From Paenibacillus spiritus (lineage in GTDB: Bacteria; Bacillota; Bacilli; Paenibacillales; Paenibacillaceae): a stretch of DNA of 64,000 bases. The translations under genes were made by a program, and so were the position numbers. The stretch is from NCBI RefSeq assembly GCF_008710135.1, contig NZ_VYKK01000004.1, positions 541,747 through 605,746 on the forward strand, written 5' to 3'. The notes under the pieces are model-generated. The model did not search any database and was not told the origin of the DNA. It saw nothing but the letters and a program-made list of their open reading frames with translations. This document shows, piece by piece, positions 32,991 to 41,771 of this stretch; positions within the stretch are counted from its first letter, which is position 1, and each line of letters opens with the position of its first letter.

Positions 32991-33746
32991 TTACAGGCGG
33001 ATTCCGCCGCGCTCCAGCAGCTCGCGCACGGCTACGCTCACCATAATCAGACCGGCGACCGGCGGCACAAAGGCGTTGCTTGCCGGCGGCTGCTTCGCCT
33101 TGCGGATATCCGGCGCATTCGGCGAGACAATCTTGTCCGTCACGTCCTGCCGGGGCTTCATCGGCTCTTCGGTGGAGAAGACCACCTTGACGCCCTTCTT
33201 GATGCCGTCCTTGCGCAGCTTCTGCCGGATGACCCGGGCAATGGGGTCCATGGTCGTCTTGGAGATGTCGGCAACCTGGAACTTCGTCGGGTCCATCTTG
33301 TTGGCCGCGCCCATGCTGGAGATCATCGGGATTTTGCGGGCCAGGCATTCCTTAATGAGATGAATCTTGTAGCAGATCGTATCCGAAGCGTCGATGACAT
33401 AATCCAGCTTGTACTTGAACAGCTCCTCGTACGTCTCCTCGGTGTAGAACATATTCAGCGCGATCGCTTCGCATTCGGGATTGATCAGCTTGACCCGCTC
33501 CACCATCAAGTCCGCTTTCTTCTGCCCGACGGTCGTCGTCAGGGCATGAATCTGGCGGTTGATATTGGTAATGTCGACGGCATCCTTGTCGATCAGAATG
33601 ATGCGTCCGATGCCCGTGCGGGCCAGCGCTTCGACGGCAATGGAACCGACGCCGCCGATGCCCAGCACAGCCACGGTGCTGTTCTTCATAAGCTCCAGAC
33701 CTTCCGGCCCGATGGCCAGCTCGGTCCGCGAGAACTGATGCAGCAT
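32991..33746 (-). CDS. tcdA: tRNA threonylcarbamoyladenosine dehydratase TcdA (YrvM)
   Basis: 251 residues of the E1/ThiF/MoeB superfamily. The ATP-binding glycine motif is AVLGIGGVGSIAVEALARTG (about residue 30), followed by LIDKDAVDITNINRQIHAL. The adenylation region is DYVIDASDTICYKIHLI. TcdA cyclises t6A37 to ct6A in tRNAs reading ANN codons, using ATP. The ATG at 33746 has AGGAGG upstream. It is the third gene of the hisS-aspS-tcdA operon, as in Bacillus, 14 bp after the aspS stop. Confidence 0.95.
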   Translation of the reverse strand: MLHQFSRTELAIGPEGLELMKNSTVAVLGIGGVGSIAVEALARTGIGRIILIDKDAVDITNINRQIHALTTTVGQKKADLMVERVKLINPECEAIALNMFYTEETYEELFKYKLDYVIDASDTICYKIHLIKECLARKIPMISSMGAANKMDPTKFQVADISKTTMDPIARVIRQKLRKDGIKKGVKVVFSTEEPMKPRQDVTDKIVSPNAPDIRKAKQPPASNAFVPPVAGLIMVSVAVRELLERGGIRL

Positions 33747-33760
33747 AAGGGCGTTCCTCC

Positions 33761-35551
33761 TTAGGCCTGGGCCGGCTTCTTGTCTGCGGCCGGCTTCAGC
33801 GCAAGCTTGATGTGCAGGTCTTCCAGTTGGACAGGCTCCACCGAAGACGGTGCGTTCATCAGCAGATCGGTAGCGCTGGCCGTCTTCGGGAAAGCGATCG
33901 TCTCGCGCAGGTTGCTCCGGCCGGCCAGGAGCATGACCAGACGGTCGAGACCGAAGGCGATGCCGCCGTGCGGCGGCGTGCCGTATTCGAAGGCATCCAT
34001 CAGATAACCGAATTTGTCATGGGCCACTTCATCGCTCATTCCGAGAGTCTTGAACATCTTCTCCTGAACATCGCGCTTGTAGATTCGCATCGAACCGCCG
34101 CCGACTTCGTAGCCGTTCAGCACGATGTCATAGGCCTGGGCCCGAATTGAACCGGGATCGGTATCGAACAGCGGCAGATCTTCTTCGCGCGGCCGCGTGA
34201 ACGGATGGTGCTCCGCCACATAGCGCTTCTGCGTTTCGTCGTAGCCGAGAAGCGGGAAATCCGTCACCCACACGAACTTGAATACACTGTCGTCAATCAG
34301 TCCGAGCTGGCGTCCGATCTTCAGGCGCAGCGCGCCGAGCACGTCGGCGACCACTTTCTTGTTATCGGCGGAGAAGAGCAGCAGGTCGCCGTCTTCGGCG
34401 CCGGTGCGTTCCTTGATAGCGGCGATTTCGTCTTCCGACATGAACTTGACGATTGGACCGCGGAATTCGCCTTCCTTCACCTGAATCCAGGCCAGGCCCT
34501 TCGCGCCGTAACGCGCGGCGTACGGACCGAGATCATCGATCTCCTTGCGCGGCCAGGTGCCGCAGCCCTTGGCATTCAGGCACTTCACTTCTCCGCCCTT
34601 CTCGATGACGGAGGCGAACACCTTGACGCCGCTTGTTGCCACGATGTCGTTCATCTCCACGAGCTCCAGGCCAAAGCGCAGGTCCGGCTTGTCCGAGCCG
34701 TACTTGCCCATGGCGTCCGCGTAAGTCAGACGCTGGAACGGCAGTTCCAGCTCGACTCCGACCGTCTCGCGGAACAGGCGCTGCATCAGGCGTTCCATCA
34801 TGCCCAGCAGATCTTCCTGGTCCAGGAACGAGGTCTCGATGTCGACCTGGGTGAATTCCGGCTGGCGGTCGGCCCGCAGGTCCTCGTCGCGGAAGCAGCG
34901 GGCGATCTGGTAATAGCGTTCCACGCCGCTGACCATCAGGAGCTGCTTATAGATCTGCGGCGACTGCGGCAGGGCGAAGAATTCGCCTTCATGCACGCGG
35001 CTTGGCACGAGGTAGTCGCGGGCGCCTTCCGGCGAGCTCTTGGTCAGGATCGGCGTCTCCACGTCGATGAAGCCTTCTCCGTCGAGGAAGTCGCGGAATA
35101 CCTTCGACGCCTTGGAGCGGAGCAGCAGCGTCTTCTGCATTTCCGGACGGCGCAGATCGAGGTAGCGGTACTTCAGGCGCAGCGTCTCGTCCACTTCCAC
35201 ACCGTCTTCGATGAAGAACGGCGGCGTTTTGGCGGCGTTCAGCACTTCAATCTCCGTAATCCGGACTTCCAGCTCGCCTGTCGGCAGGTTCGGATTGACC
35301 GTCTCGGGATCACGCTTGACGACGGTTCCCGTGACGGCGATCACGTATTCGCTGCGAACCTTGTCTGCCGTGGTCAGCGCTTCGCCGGAATATGCCGGAT
35401 TGAAGACGATCTGGACCAGACCGCTGCGGTCCCGCAGGTCGATGAACAGGACGCCTCCGAGGTCGCGGCGGGTCTGTACCCAGCCGTTCAGGGTTACAGT
35501 CTGTCCGATATGCTCCTGAGTCAGTTGACCGCAGTTATGAGTTCTTTTCAT
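33761..35551 (-). CDS. aspS: Aspartyl-tRNA synthetase
   Basis: 596 residues, bacterial-type AspRS. Anticodon-binding OB domain is at about 1-105 ([20 protein letters not shown]). Class II motif 2 is [20 protein letters not shown], the bacterial GAD insertion follows (about 290-410), and motif 3 is [20 protein letters not shown]. It charges tRNA-Asp. Second gene of the operon, 43 bp after hisS, and governed by the T-box upstream of hisS. An AAGGGG ribosome site precedes the ATG. Confidence 0.98.
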   Translation of the reverse strand: MKRTHNCGQLTQEHIGQTVTLNGWVQTRRDLGGVLFIDLRDRSGLVQIVFNPAYSGEALTTADKVRSEYVIAVTGTVVKRDPETVNPNLPTGELEVRITEIEVLNAAKTPPFFIEDGVEVDETLRLKYRYLDLRRPEMQKTLLLRSKASKVFRDFLDGEGFIDVETPILTKSSPEGARDYLVPSRVHEGEFFALPQSPQIYKQLLMVSGVERYYQIARCFRDEDLRADRQPEFTQVDIETSFLDQEDLLGMMERLMQRLFRETVGVELELPFQRLTYADAMGKYGSDKPDLRFGLELVEMNDIVATSGVKVFASVIEKGGEVKCLNAKGCGTWPRKEIDDLGPYAARYGAKGLAWIQVKEGEFRGPIVKFMSEDEIAAIKERTGAEDGDLLLFSADNKKVVADVLGALRLKIGRQLGLIDDSVFKFVWVTDFPLLGYDETQKRYVAEHHPFTRPREEDLPLFDTDPGSIRAQAYDIVLNGYEVGGGSMRIYKRDVQEKMFKTLGMSDEVAHDKFGYLMDAFEYGTPPHGGIAFGLDRLVMLLAGRSNLRETIAFPKTASATDLLMNAPSSVEPVQLEDLHIKLALKPAADKKPAQA

Positions 35552-35594
35552 CCTTGATCTACCCCTTTTTTATATAAAATCGCGGTACAGCAGC

Positions 35595-36857
35595 CTAAGC
35601 CTGCGGCTTCAGATGCTCCGCCAATTCCTCCAGCTTGACCGTCTTCTGATCGCCGGTCGCCATTTCCTTGAGCGCGATCTCGCCGCGCTGCAGTTCGTCT
35701 TCGCCCAGAATAGCCGTGTAGCGGGCGGCAAGCCGGTCCGCCGATTTCATCTGGGCTTTCATTTTGCGTCCGAGATAATCGCGCTCGGCCGAGATGCCCC
35801 GGCTCCGCAGCACGAACAGCTGCTTCGAGATTTCGGTATCCGCCGCTTCGCCCAGCGCAACGAGATAGACATCCAGCGGCGCCGACTTGGTCAGCTCAAT
35901 CCCCTGGTGCTCGAGAATAAGGAGAATGCGTTCCAATCCGATGCCCAGGCCGATGCCCGGCTGATCCGGCCCGCCGATCTCCTGCACCAGACCGTTGTAC
36001 CGCCCGCCGCCGCCGACCGTATCAATCGAGCCGATCCCTTCGGCCTTGTACTCAAAAGCGGTGTGCGTATAGTAATCCAGGCCGCGGACGAGCCGGGTGT
36101 TGACGGAGTAGTCGACGCCCATTGCATCCAGATGAGCCTTCACCCGGGCAAAATGCACGGTGCATTCCTCATCGAGGCTGTCGAGAATGGACGGCGCGTC
36201 CGTGAACTTTGCCTGATCCACCTTGCAGTCCAGCACGCGCAGCGGGTTGCGTTCCATCCGGCGCTGGCAGTCCGCGCACAGCGTGTCCTTCATCGGCCGG
36301 AGGAAGCCCAGCAGCGTCTCCCGGTAAGCCGCCCGGCTCGGGGCGTTGCCGACAGAATTGATCTCCACGCGTACCCCGGCAAGGCCCAGGTCTCTGCAGA
36401 ACTGGTAGCCGAGCGAGATCACCTCGGCGTCGATGGCGGGATCGACAGCCCCGAAGGCTTCAACGCCGAACTGGTGGAACTGCCGGTAGCGGCCGGCCTG
36501 CGGACGCTCGTACCGGAACATCGGCCCCATATAGTAGAGCTTGCTGACATCCGGCTCCCCGTACAGCTTGTTCTGCACATAAGCGCGGACGACGCCTGCC
36601 GTTCCTTCGGGACGAAGCGCCAAATCCCGTTCTCCCTTGTCCTTGAAGGTGTACATTTCGCCTTCCACAATGTCGGTCGTCTCGCCGACGCCGCGCTCGA
36701 ACAGCTCGGTATGCTCGAACATCGGCGTCCGGATCTCCCGGTAATTGAACCGGCGGCACAGATCGCGCGCTTTCTCTTCTACCGCCTGCCACTTCTCCGC
36801 CGCGCCAGGCAGCACATCCTGTGTGCCGGTCGGCTTCTCGAATCGTTCTTTTGCCAC
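35595..36857 (-). CDS. hisS: Histidyl-tRNA synthetase
   Basis: 420 residues (Bacillus subtilis 424). Motif 1 region is YREIRTPMFEHTELFERGVG, motif 2 is GPMFRYERPQAGRYRQFHQF, the His-specific motif is LVRGLDYYTHTAFEY, and the C-terminal anticodon domain is about 325-420. It charges tRNA-His. GTG at 36857 is the start because AAGGAGG lies nine bases upstream and the protein then begins KERFEKPTGTQDVLPG. First gene of the operon, preceded by a T-box leader. Confidence 0.98.
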   Translation of the reverse strand: MAKERFEKPTGTQDVLPGAAEKWQAVEEKARDLCRRFNYREIRTPMFEHTELFERGVGETTDIVEGEMYTFKDKGERDLALRPEGTAGVVRAYVQNKLYGEPDVSKLYYMGPMFRYERPQAGRYRQFHQFGVEAFGAVDPAIDAEVISLGYQFCRDLGLAGVRVEINSVGNAPSRAAYRETLLGFLRPMKDTLCADCQRRMERNPLRVLDCKVDQAKFTDAPSILDSLDEECTVHFARVKAHLDAMGVDYSVNTRLVRGLDYYTHTAFEYKAEGIGSIDTVGGGGRYNGLVQEIGGPDQPGIGLGIGLERILLILEHQGIELTKSAPLDVYLVALGEAADTEISKQLFVLRSRGISAERDYLGRKMKAQMKSADRLAARYTAILGEDELQRGEIALKEMATGDQKTVKLEELAEHLKPQA

Positions 36858-36881
36858 AGCTAGCTTCCTCCTTCTGCAATC

Positions 36882-37212
36882 AAAAAATCCCTCATCCCCG
36901 TTGTGTATCACAACTAGGGACGAGGGATGGTCGTTGACGACGATCTCCCGTGGTGCCACCCACATTCCGGAACCGCGGCCAGCCGATTCTTGCGCTGTAC
37001 CCCTTGCTCCGCTTCAGTAGCGGTTAACGCCCGCCTACGCGCCGCGGCTACTGAATGGCCCGCTCATTCGGTTGCGGACACCGTTCGCCGTGCGTTCTCG
37101 GGGAAGTCATTCATTCGCTCATCAACGGTTCCCTTCCAGCAAGCGGGAATCCTCTCTGGGGATGTGGGGGCGAATTACTTGGTCCCGTCATCAAAACAGC
37201 TATTACGTATAT
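36882..37212 (-). promoter_or_regulatory. T-box riboswitch leader of hisS-aspS-tcdA
   Basis: All main T-box parts can be found on the minus strand. Stem I has the loop-E AGTA (37176-37179), the helix TTCGC/GCGAA, and the AGAGAGGA bulge region (37148-37159). The T-box consensus GGGTGGCACCACGG is at 36948-36961. The terminator is CCCTCGTCCC...GGGGATGAGGG followed by ATTTTTT (36882-36927). The specifier loop reads TGAATGACTT; GAC (Asp, 37106-37108) is the best codon candidate and no CAC (His) is seen at that place. Uncharged tRNA would favour the antiterminator and expression of the synthetase operon. Confidence 0.92.
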
Positions 37213-37218
37213 TGTTCG

Positions 37219-37247
37219 ATTTTAGCGGAACACCGCGTTATAGTCAA
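37219..37247 (-). promoter_or_regulatory. Promoter of the hisS operon
   Basis: Minus strand TTGACT (37242-37247), 17-bp spacer, TAAAAT (37219-37224), just upstream of the T-box leader. A near-consensus sigma-A promoter. Confidence 0.8.
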
Positions 37248-37262
37248 GCATCAAGCCATTGC

Positions 37263-37297
37263 AAAAAAAAGTGACCTTCAGCATACCGCTGAAGGTC
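37263..37297 (-). terminator. Rho-independent terminator upstream of the hisS promoter
   Basis: GACCTTCAGC and GCTGAAGGTC form a perfect 10-bp stem. On the minus strand it is followed by ACTTTTTTTT. It insulates the hisS promoter from upstream transcription. Confidence 0.9.
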
Positions 37298-37435
37298 CAT
37301 CACATATATTATAAAAAAGGGGGTCATGCTGTTATTATAAACCGGCTATATTAAAGAAACATGATCGTTATATTACGAGAACATTACAATAAAGAAAGCG
37401 CTTAATATTTAAGCGTCCATTCTTCCTCCATACGC
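37298..37435. other. AT-rich intergenic stretch between two terminators
   Basis: No supportable protein gene. It contains TATAAT-like sequences on both strands and the palindrome CGCTTAA-TAT-TTAAGCG (37399-37415). It is bounded by the terminator of the gene at 37467 and by another minus-strand terminator at 37263, so a short untranslated RNA is possible. Confidence 0.3.
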
Positions 37436-37461
37436 AAAGGCCGTCCCGCAGGACGGCCTTT
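37436..37461. terminator. Terminator of the 37467-37895 gene
   Basis: AAAGGCCGTCC and GGACGGCCTTT form a perfect 11-bp stem with a four-base loop, 6 bp after the gene. The T-run is short on both strands. Confidence 0.75.
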
Positions 37462-37466
37462 GTGGA

Positions 37467-37895
37467 CTAATCAAGCACTTCGACAAACGCATTCTTGCTG
37501 CGCAGCGCGCTCACAATATCCGCCTCATCGGCATCGCCGATCCGGAAGCTCATGACATAATGCAGTTCGCTGAGATCCGCATCGGTGTACTCTCTGCCGG
37601 GTGCGATCACATGATCCTTATCCACCGTATCGCGTCCGTCCACCTGGTCATCCGGCGCAGTCGCCGCCGCAGCGACGATCGGCCCCACCGGAGCATTATA
37701 GGAGGAACCGATTCCCGTCCCGCCGATGCTGGCGCTGTTGTACGGGATAATCGGCACCAGCAGCGTCCGCCCCTGTCCAAGCGGTTCCGTCAGCGGCGAC
37801 ATTTCCAGAGAATCTGTCCTGTAGCCGAGCAGAGCGGTCTTGGCGCCTTCCGCTTCGTCTTCGGACCTGAAATAGGCTTGAATATGTTTGCTCAT
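37467..37895 (-). CDS. Conserved hypothetical protein (possible general-stress type)
   Basis: 142 residues, no signal peptide. The N-terminal part, IQAYFRSEDEAEGAKTALLG, resembles the helix-strand start of small proteins that sense or stabilise under general stress. A Gly/Ala-rich middle (SIGGTGIGSSYNAPVGPIVA) is followed by an acidic C-terminal part (SELHYVMSFRIGDADEADIV). I cannot assign a function. The ATG has GGAGGAGG upstream. It lies 54 bp after the DJ-1/PfpI gene on the same strand, suggesting co-transcription. Confidence 0.75.
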   Translation of the reverse strand: MSKHIQAYFRSEDEAEGAKTALLGYRTDSLEMSPLTEPLGQGRTLLVPIIPYNSASIGGTGIGSSYNAPVGPIVAAAATAPDDQVDGRDTVDKDHVIAPGREYTDADLSELHYVMSFRIGDADEADIVSALRSKNAFVEVLD

Positions 37896-37949
37896 GATCT
37901 TGGCCTCCTCCAGAATATTATAGAAAGCGGCCGATGCCTCTTCGCTGCT

Positions 37950-38477
37950 TCAGCGTGAAGGCTCCGACTGCTGTAAAGCCTTCAGAATTTCGCGCACAAA
38001 AGCCGGTTCGTCTTTCGGCGTCCGCGACGTAATGAAGTTGCCGTCCACGACGACCTCTTCATCCTTGAACTGGGCTCCCGCATTGACGACATCGTCCTGC
38101 AGCGGCGGATACGAGGTGACCGTCCGTCCTTTCAGCAGTTCGGCGCTGATCAGGATCTGCGGTCCGTGGCAGATCGCCGCAATCGGCTTGCCTGTTCCGT
38201 CCGCCTCCTTGACGAAACGAAGAATTTCGCTGTCAAGCCGCAGATTCTCTGGCGAAGATCCGCCCGGAATGACAACTGCGTCGTAGTCGCCCGCCTGCAC
38301 GTCGGCAATCGCCTTGTCCGCTGTATAGACGGCCTCGCCTTTCTTTCCTACCAGCTTCTCGCCCTGCTTCAGGCCGATGATGTCCGCCTGGTGTCCGGCG
38401 CCCGTCACTCCGTCATAAGGCACCTTCATTTCCGAATCTTCAAAGCCGCTGGCCAGCAAAAATGCTACCTTGCTCAT
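37950..38477 (-). CDS. DJ-1/PfpI-family protein (type 1 glutamine amidotransferase-like)
   Basis: 175 residues of the PfpI/YfkM/YraA group. The nucleophile elbow is IAAICHGPQILIS with the reactive Cys (about residue 104). The conserved glutamate region is ASGFEDSEMKVPYDG, and the family motif is DYDAVVIPGGSSPENLR. Members are associated with repair of glycated proteins or chaperone activity and are general-stress proteins in bacilli. The ATG follows AAGGAGAGG. Probably co-transcribed with the downstream hypothetical gene. Confidence 0.92.
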   Translation of the reverse strand: MSKVAFLLASGFEDSEMKVPYDGVTGAGHQADIIGLKQGEKLVGKKGEAVYTADKAIADVQAGDYDAVVIPGGSSPENLRLDSEILRFVKEADGTGKPIAAICHGPQILISAELLKGRTVTSYPPLQDDVVNAGAQFKDEEVVVDGNFITSRTPKDEPAFVREILKALQQSEPSR

Positions 38478-38576
38478 GAGAGTTCCCTCTCCTTCCTGTT
38501 GTTCTAAGGTCTCGTTCTTCTATTACCCGCTCCGTTCCCTTTATAAGCACTTTCACGGGCCAAAAGGCGGCTCTGC

Positions 38577-38726
38577 TCACGAACGCGGCACGGCCAGCCA
38601 GCGAAGACTCGGCCAGGCTTCCGGCGCCTGCCGCCTCTCTTCCGCCGCCTGCGCCGCCGCTTCTCTCCAGCAGGTCAGCTCCGCCGCCTGCGCCCGCCGG
38701 ATCTGGGCTCTTCTTGATTCATGCAT
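38577..38726 (-). CDS. Candidate small basic protein
   Basis: 49 residues starting MHESRRAQIRRAQAAELTCW, very rich in Arg and Ala, and likely helical. The ATG at 38726 has AAGGAG ten bases upstream. An in-frame ATG at 38759 lacks good spacing. It lies between the dtd terminator and the DJ-1 gene. I recognise no family. The Arg/Ala-rich composition could also result from GC-rich non-coding DNA, so it is only a candidate. Confidence 0.35.
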   Translation of the reverse strand: MHESRRAQIRRAQAAELTCWREAAAQAAEERRQAPEAWPSLRWLAVPRS

Positions 38727-38807
38727 CGCACACCGGCTCCTTCTCTTCGAATGGAACATCCTTATAATTCTATAACCTGTCCCAACCGGCTGCCCGCTAT
38801 CCGGCGC

Positions 38808-38842
38808 AAAAAAAAGTCCGCATTCCTCTTCGGAATACGGAC
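38808..38842 (-). terminator. Terminator of the rel-dtd operon
   Basis: On the minus strand GTCCGTATTCC pairs with GGAATGCGGAC (one mismatch) and is followed by TTTTTTTT. It lies 16 bp after the dtd stop codon. Confidence 0.9.
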
Positions 38843-38857
38843 CCTCTCTTGTTCTTC

Positions 38858-39301
38858 TTAATCCCTGCTGTCTATAATCAGCGTCACCGGGCCGGAATTG
38901 ACCAGCGACACCTCCATCATGGCGCCGAACCGTCCGGTCTGCACCGGAAGGCCCGCAGCGGCCAGTTCGGCGTTGAAGCGCTCATAGAGCGCCTCGGCTT
39001 CTTCCGGCCGGGCGGCCGCCATGAAGTTCGGCCGTCTGCCCTTACGGCAGTCCCCGTACAGGGTGAACTGCGACACGGACAGCACCGATCCGCCGGCGTC
39101 GATGACGCTGTGGTTCATTTTGCCCGCTTCATCTTCAAATATCCGCAGTCCGGCGATCTTGGCGGCGACATACTGCGCATCCTTCTCCGTATCTCCGTGC
39201 GTCACGCCAAGCAGCACCATCAGCCCCTCGCCGATCTCGCCGATAACCTCGCCGTCTACGGCAACCCGCGCTTCCTTGCAGCGCTGCAGAACCGCTCTCA
39301 T
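38858..39301 (-). CDS. dtd: D-aminoacyl-tRNA deacylase
   Basis: 147 residues, full family length. The two active-site motifs are [10 protein letters not shown] (about 78-87) and [10 protein letters not shown] near the C-terminus; the start [17 protein letters not shown] is typical. Dtd hydrolyses D-amino acids (and Gly from mischarged tRNA-Ala) off tRNA, acting as a homodimer. The ATG has GGGAGG upstream. It starts 15 bp after rel on the same strand, the arrangement known in bacilli. Confidence 0.97.
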   Translation of the reverse strand: MRAVLQRCKEARVAVDGEVIGEIGEGLMVLLGVTHGDTEKDAQYVAAKIAGLRIFEDEAGKMNHSVIDAGGSVLSVSQFTLYGDCRKGRRPNFMAAARPEEAEALYERFNAELAAAGLPVQTGRFGAMMEVSLVNSGPVTLIIDSRD

Positions 39302-39316
39302 CTCTCTTCCTCCCGC

Positions 39317-41500
39317 TTACTGCATGATCCGGTGAACCGTGTAGACATCCTTGACCCGTTTGACCTTCTCGACGACGGAATGCAGATGATCGGTATTGCG
39401 GATCAGAATCGTCATATGGATCATCGCCATCTTGTTCTTGTCGGAACGGCCCGCCACCGCCGAGATATTCGTCTTGCTCTCGGACACCGCCTGCAGGACT
39501 TCATTCAGAAGGCCGCTGCGGTCATGGCCGGTAATCTCGATGTCGACGCTGTAGTTCGCTTCCACGCTCTCTTCCCATTCCACCTCAATGACCCGTTCGG
39601 CCTCCTCCCCCTCGCCTTCGGCCCGAATGTTCGGGCAGTCGGTGCGGTGAACGGAGACGCCGCGGCCGCGCGTTACGTAGCCGACGATATCATCGCCCGG
39701 CACCGGATTGCAGCAGCGCGCAAAACGAACCAGCAGATTGTCGATTCCCTTGACACGGACGCCGTTCGTCGGCTGGTTCCGGCGTTCCGCCGGAGCCTTA
39801 ATCTCCTTGATCTCCTGCGTCAGCTCCAGATGGTTGGCCGCTTCCTCCTGCTCTCTGCGGATCTTCTCCGTGAGCTTCGTAGCGATCTGAGCCGCCGTAA
39901 TTCCGCCGAAGCCGACGGCCGACAGCATGTCTTCAATATCATTGAACGCGAATTTCTTGGCCGCTTCGGTCAGCTTGTCGTCGGCCATGAAGTCGGACGG
40001 CTCGAAGCCCTGCCGCTTCAGTTCCCGCTCGATGGCTTCCCGGCCCTTCTCGACGTTCTCCTCGCGCTTCTCTTTCTTGAACCACTGCTTGATCTTGCTT
40101 CGCGCATGCGAAGACTGGGCGATCTTCAGCCAGTCCCGGCTCGGTCCGTAGGAATGCTTCGACGTCAGAATTTCGACAATATCTCCGGTCTTCAGCTTGT
40201 GGTCAAGCGGCACGATGCGTCCGTTGACCTTGGCGCCGATGGTCCGGTTGCCGACCTCGGTATGGATGCGGAAAGCGAAATCGAGCGGAACGGAGCCGGC
40301 CGGCAGCTCGATAACCTCGCCTTTTGGCGTAAACACAAAGACCAGGTCGGAGAAGAAATCCATCTTCAGCGATTCGACAAACTCCGAGGCATCCTTCGCC
40401 TCATGCTGAAGCTCCAGAATCTCGCGGAAAAAAGGCATCCGGTTCTCGGGATTGGGGGCCGTACCCGCCGTCCCTTCCTTGTATGCCCAGTGCGCGGCGA
40501 TACCGAACTCGGCCGTCCGGTGCATCTCCCAGGTGCGGATCTGAACTTCCGTCGGTTCCCCTCCGGGTCCCACCACCGTCGTATGCAGCGACTGGTACAT
40601 ATTGGCCTTCGGCATGGCAATATAGTCCTTGAAGCGTCCCGGCATCGGCTTCCACAGCGTATGAATAATGCCGAGCGTCGCGTAACAATCCTTGATATTA
40701 TCGACAATGATCCGAATGGCCAGCAGGTCATAAATTTCGTTGAACTGCTTGTTCTTCGTGTTCATCTTGTTGTAGACGCTGTAAATATGCTTGGGACGGC
40801 CCGAAAGGTCGCCTTCAATCCCCATCTCTTCCAGCTTGGTGCGGATGCGCCCGATGACGCTGTCGATGAACTGTTCCCGCTCGGCCCGCTTCTTGTGCAT
40901 CAGATTGGCGATCCGGTAGTACTGCTGCGGATTCAAGTAACGGAGGGCAATGTCCTCCATCTCCCACTTGATCGCGGAAATCCCGAGCCGGTCGGCGATG
41001 GGACAAAAAATCTCCAGCGTCTCATAGGAAATCCGGCGCTGGCTCTCTTCCGACTGATATTTCAGGGTCCGCATATTGTGCAGCCGGTCGGCCAGCTTAA
41101 TCACAATGACCCGGATGTCCTGGGCCATCGCGATGAACATCTTGCGGTAATTCTCGTTCTGCTGTTCTTCCTTCGAGCGGAAACGGATGCGCTCCAGCTT
41201 GGTCAATCCGTCCACCAGCATGGCGCAGGTATCTCCGAACGCTTCCCGGATCTGTTCCAGGGATACCGTAGTATCCTCTACCACATCATGCAGCAGCGCC
41301 GCGATGATGGAGATGACGTCCATCTCCATGCTCACGACAATCTCCGCTACCGCCAGCGGGTGCAGAATATAGGGTTCTCCCGATTTCCGCACCTGCCCGT
41401 GGTGGGCCTGATCGGCGAAATCGTACGCTTCGCGAATCCGGTGCAGATCCTTATCGTGTATGTAGGCCCCGGCCTTTTCCAGTAAACGCTCTATGCCCAT
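39317..41500 (-). CDS. rel: Bifunctional (p)ppGpp synthetase/hydrolase Rel
   Basis: 727 residues. HD hydrolase domain (about 45-190) with ALLHDVVEDT. Synthetase domain (about 235-360) with YSVYNKMNTKNKQFNEIYDL, the Gly-loop region GRFKDYIAMPKANMYQSLHT, and EVQIRTWEMHR. TGS domain is about 392-455 (FVFTPKGEVIELPAGSVPLD), zinc-finger/helical region about 560-640 (FARCCNPVPGDDIVGYVT), and ACT domain about 650-727. It makes and degrades the stringent-response alarmone at the ribosome. Only a weak ribosome site (AAAGGAAAC) precedes the ATG at 41500. Followed by dtd. Confidence 0.97.
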   Translation of the reverse strand: MGIERLLEKAGAYIHDKDLHRIREAYDFADQAHHGQVRKSGEPYILHPLAVAEIVVSMEMDVISIIAALLHDVVEDTTVSLEQIREAFGDTCAMLVDGLTKLERIRFRSKEEQQNENYRKMFIAMAQDIRVIVIKLADRLHNMRTLKYQSEESQRRISYETLEIFCPIADRLGISAIKWEMEDIALRYLNPQQYYRIANLMHKKRAEREQFIDSVIGRIRTKLEEMGIEGDLSGRPKHIYSVYNKMNTKNKQFNEIYDLLAIRIIVDNIKDCYATLGIIHTLWKPMPGRFKDYIAMPKANMYQSLHTTVVGPGGEPTEVQIRTWEMHRTAEFGIAAHWAYKEGTAGTAPNPENRMPFFREILELQHEAKDASEFVESLKMDFFSDLVFVFTPKGEVIELPAGSVPLDFAFRIHTEVGNRTIGAKVNGRIVPLDHKLKTGDIVEILTSKHSYGPSRDWLKIAQSSHARSKIKQWFKKEKREENVEKGREAIERELKRQGFEPSDFMADDKLTEAAKKFAFNDIEDMLSAVGFGGITAAQIATKLTEKIRREQEEAANHLELTQEIKEIKAPAERRNQPTNGVRVKGIDNLLVRFARCCNPVPGDDIVGYVTRGRGVSVHRTDCPNIRAEGEGEEAERVIEVEWEESVEANYSVDIEITGHDRSGLLNEVLQAVSESKTNISAVAGRSDKNKMAMIHMTILIRNTDHLHSVVEKVKRVKDVYTVHRIMQ

Positions 41501-41771
41501 ACGTGTCGTGTCCGTTTCCTTTCTATAATAAATCCGTCATGCCCCGTCGGGGCCGGAATTTAAGTTGTCTATAATTATGACGCTTGCACCTGATTACGTC
41601 AACACTTGCCAGGCACTGGAAAAACGGCGTCCCGCCGACCGTTTTATCGAATATTTTTCACAGAATACGCGAAAAGACAGTTGTCAAATGGACAGGTTCT
41701 CATTAAGCTGATAAAGGCGCTTTGGCGCACAGAGAACGTTATGATCCATAACATGATGAGGAGTGAATGGT

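Noticed and set aside
38849..41485. 878-codon plus-strand open frame opposite rel and dtd
   Set aside because: It exactly shadows rel and dtd in the antisense direction and shows no domain or start signal.
41501..41771. PyrR attenuator before the uracil permease gene
   Set aside because: No terminator with T-run or PyrR-binding loop is seen in the leader.
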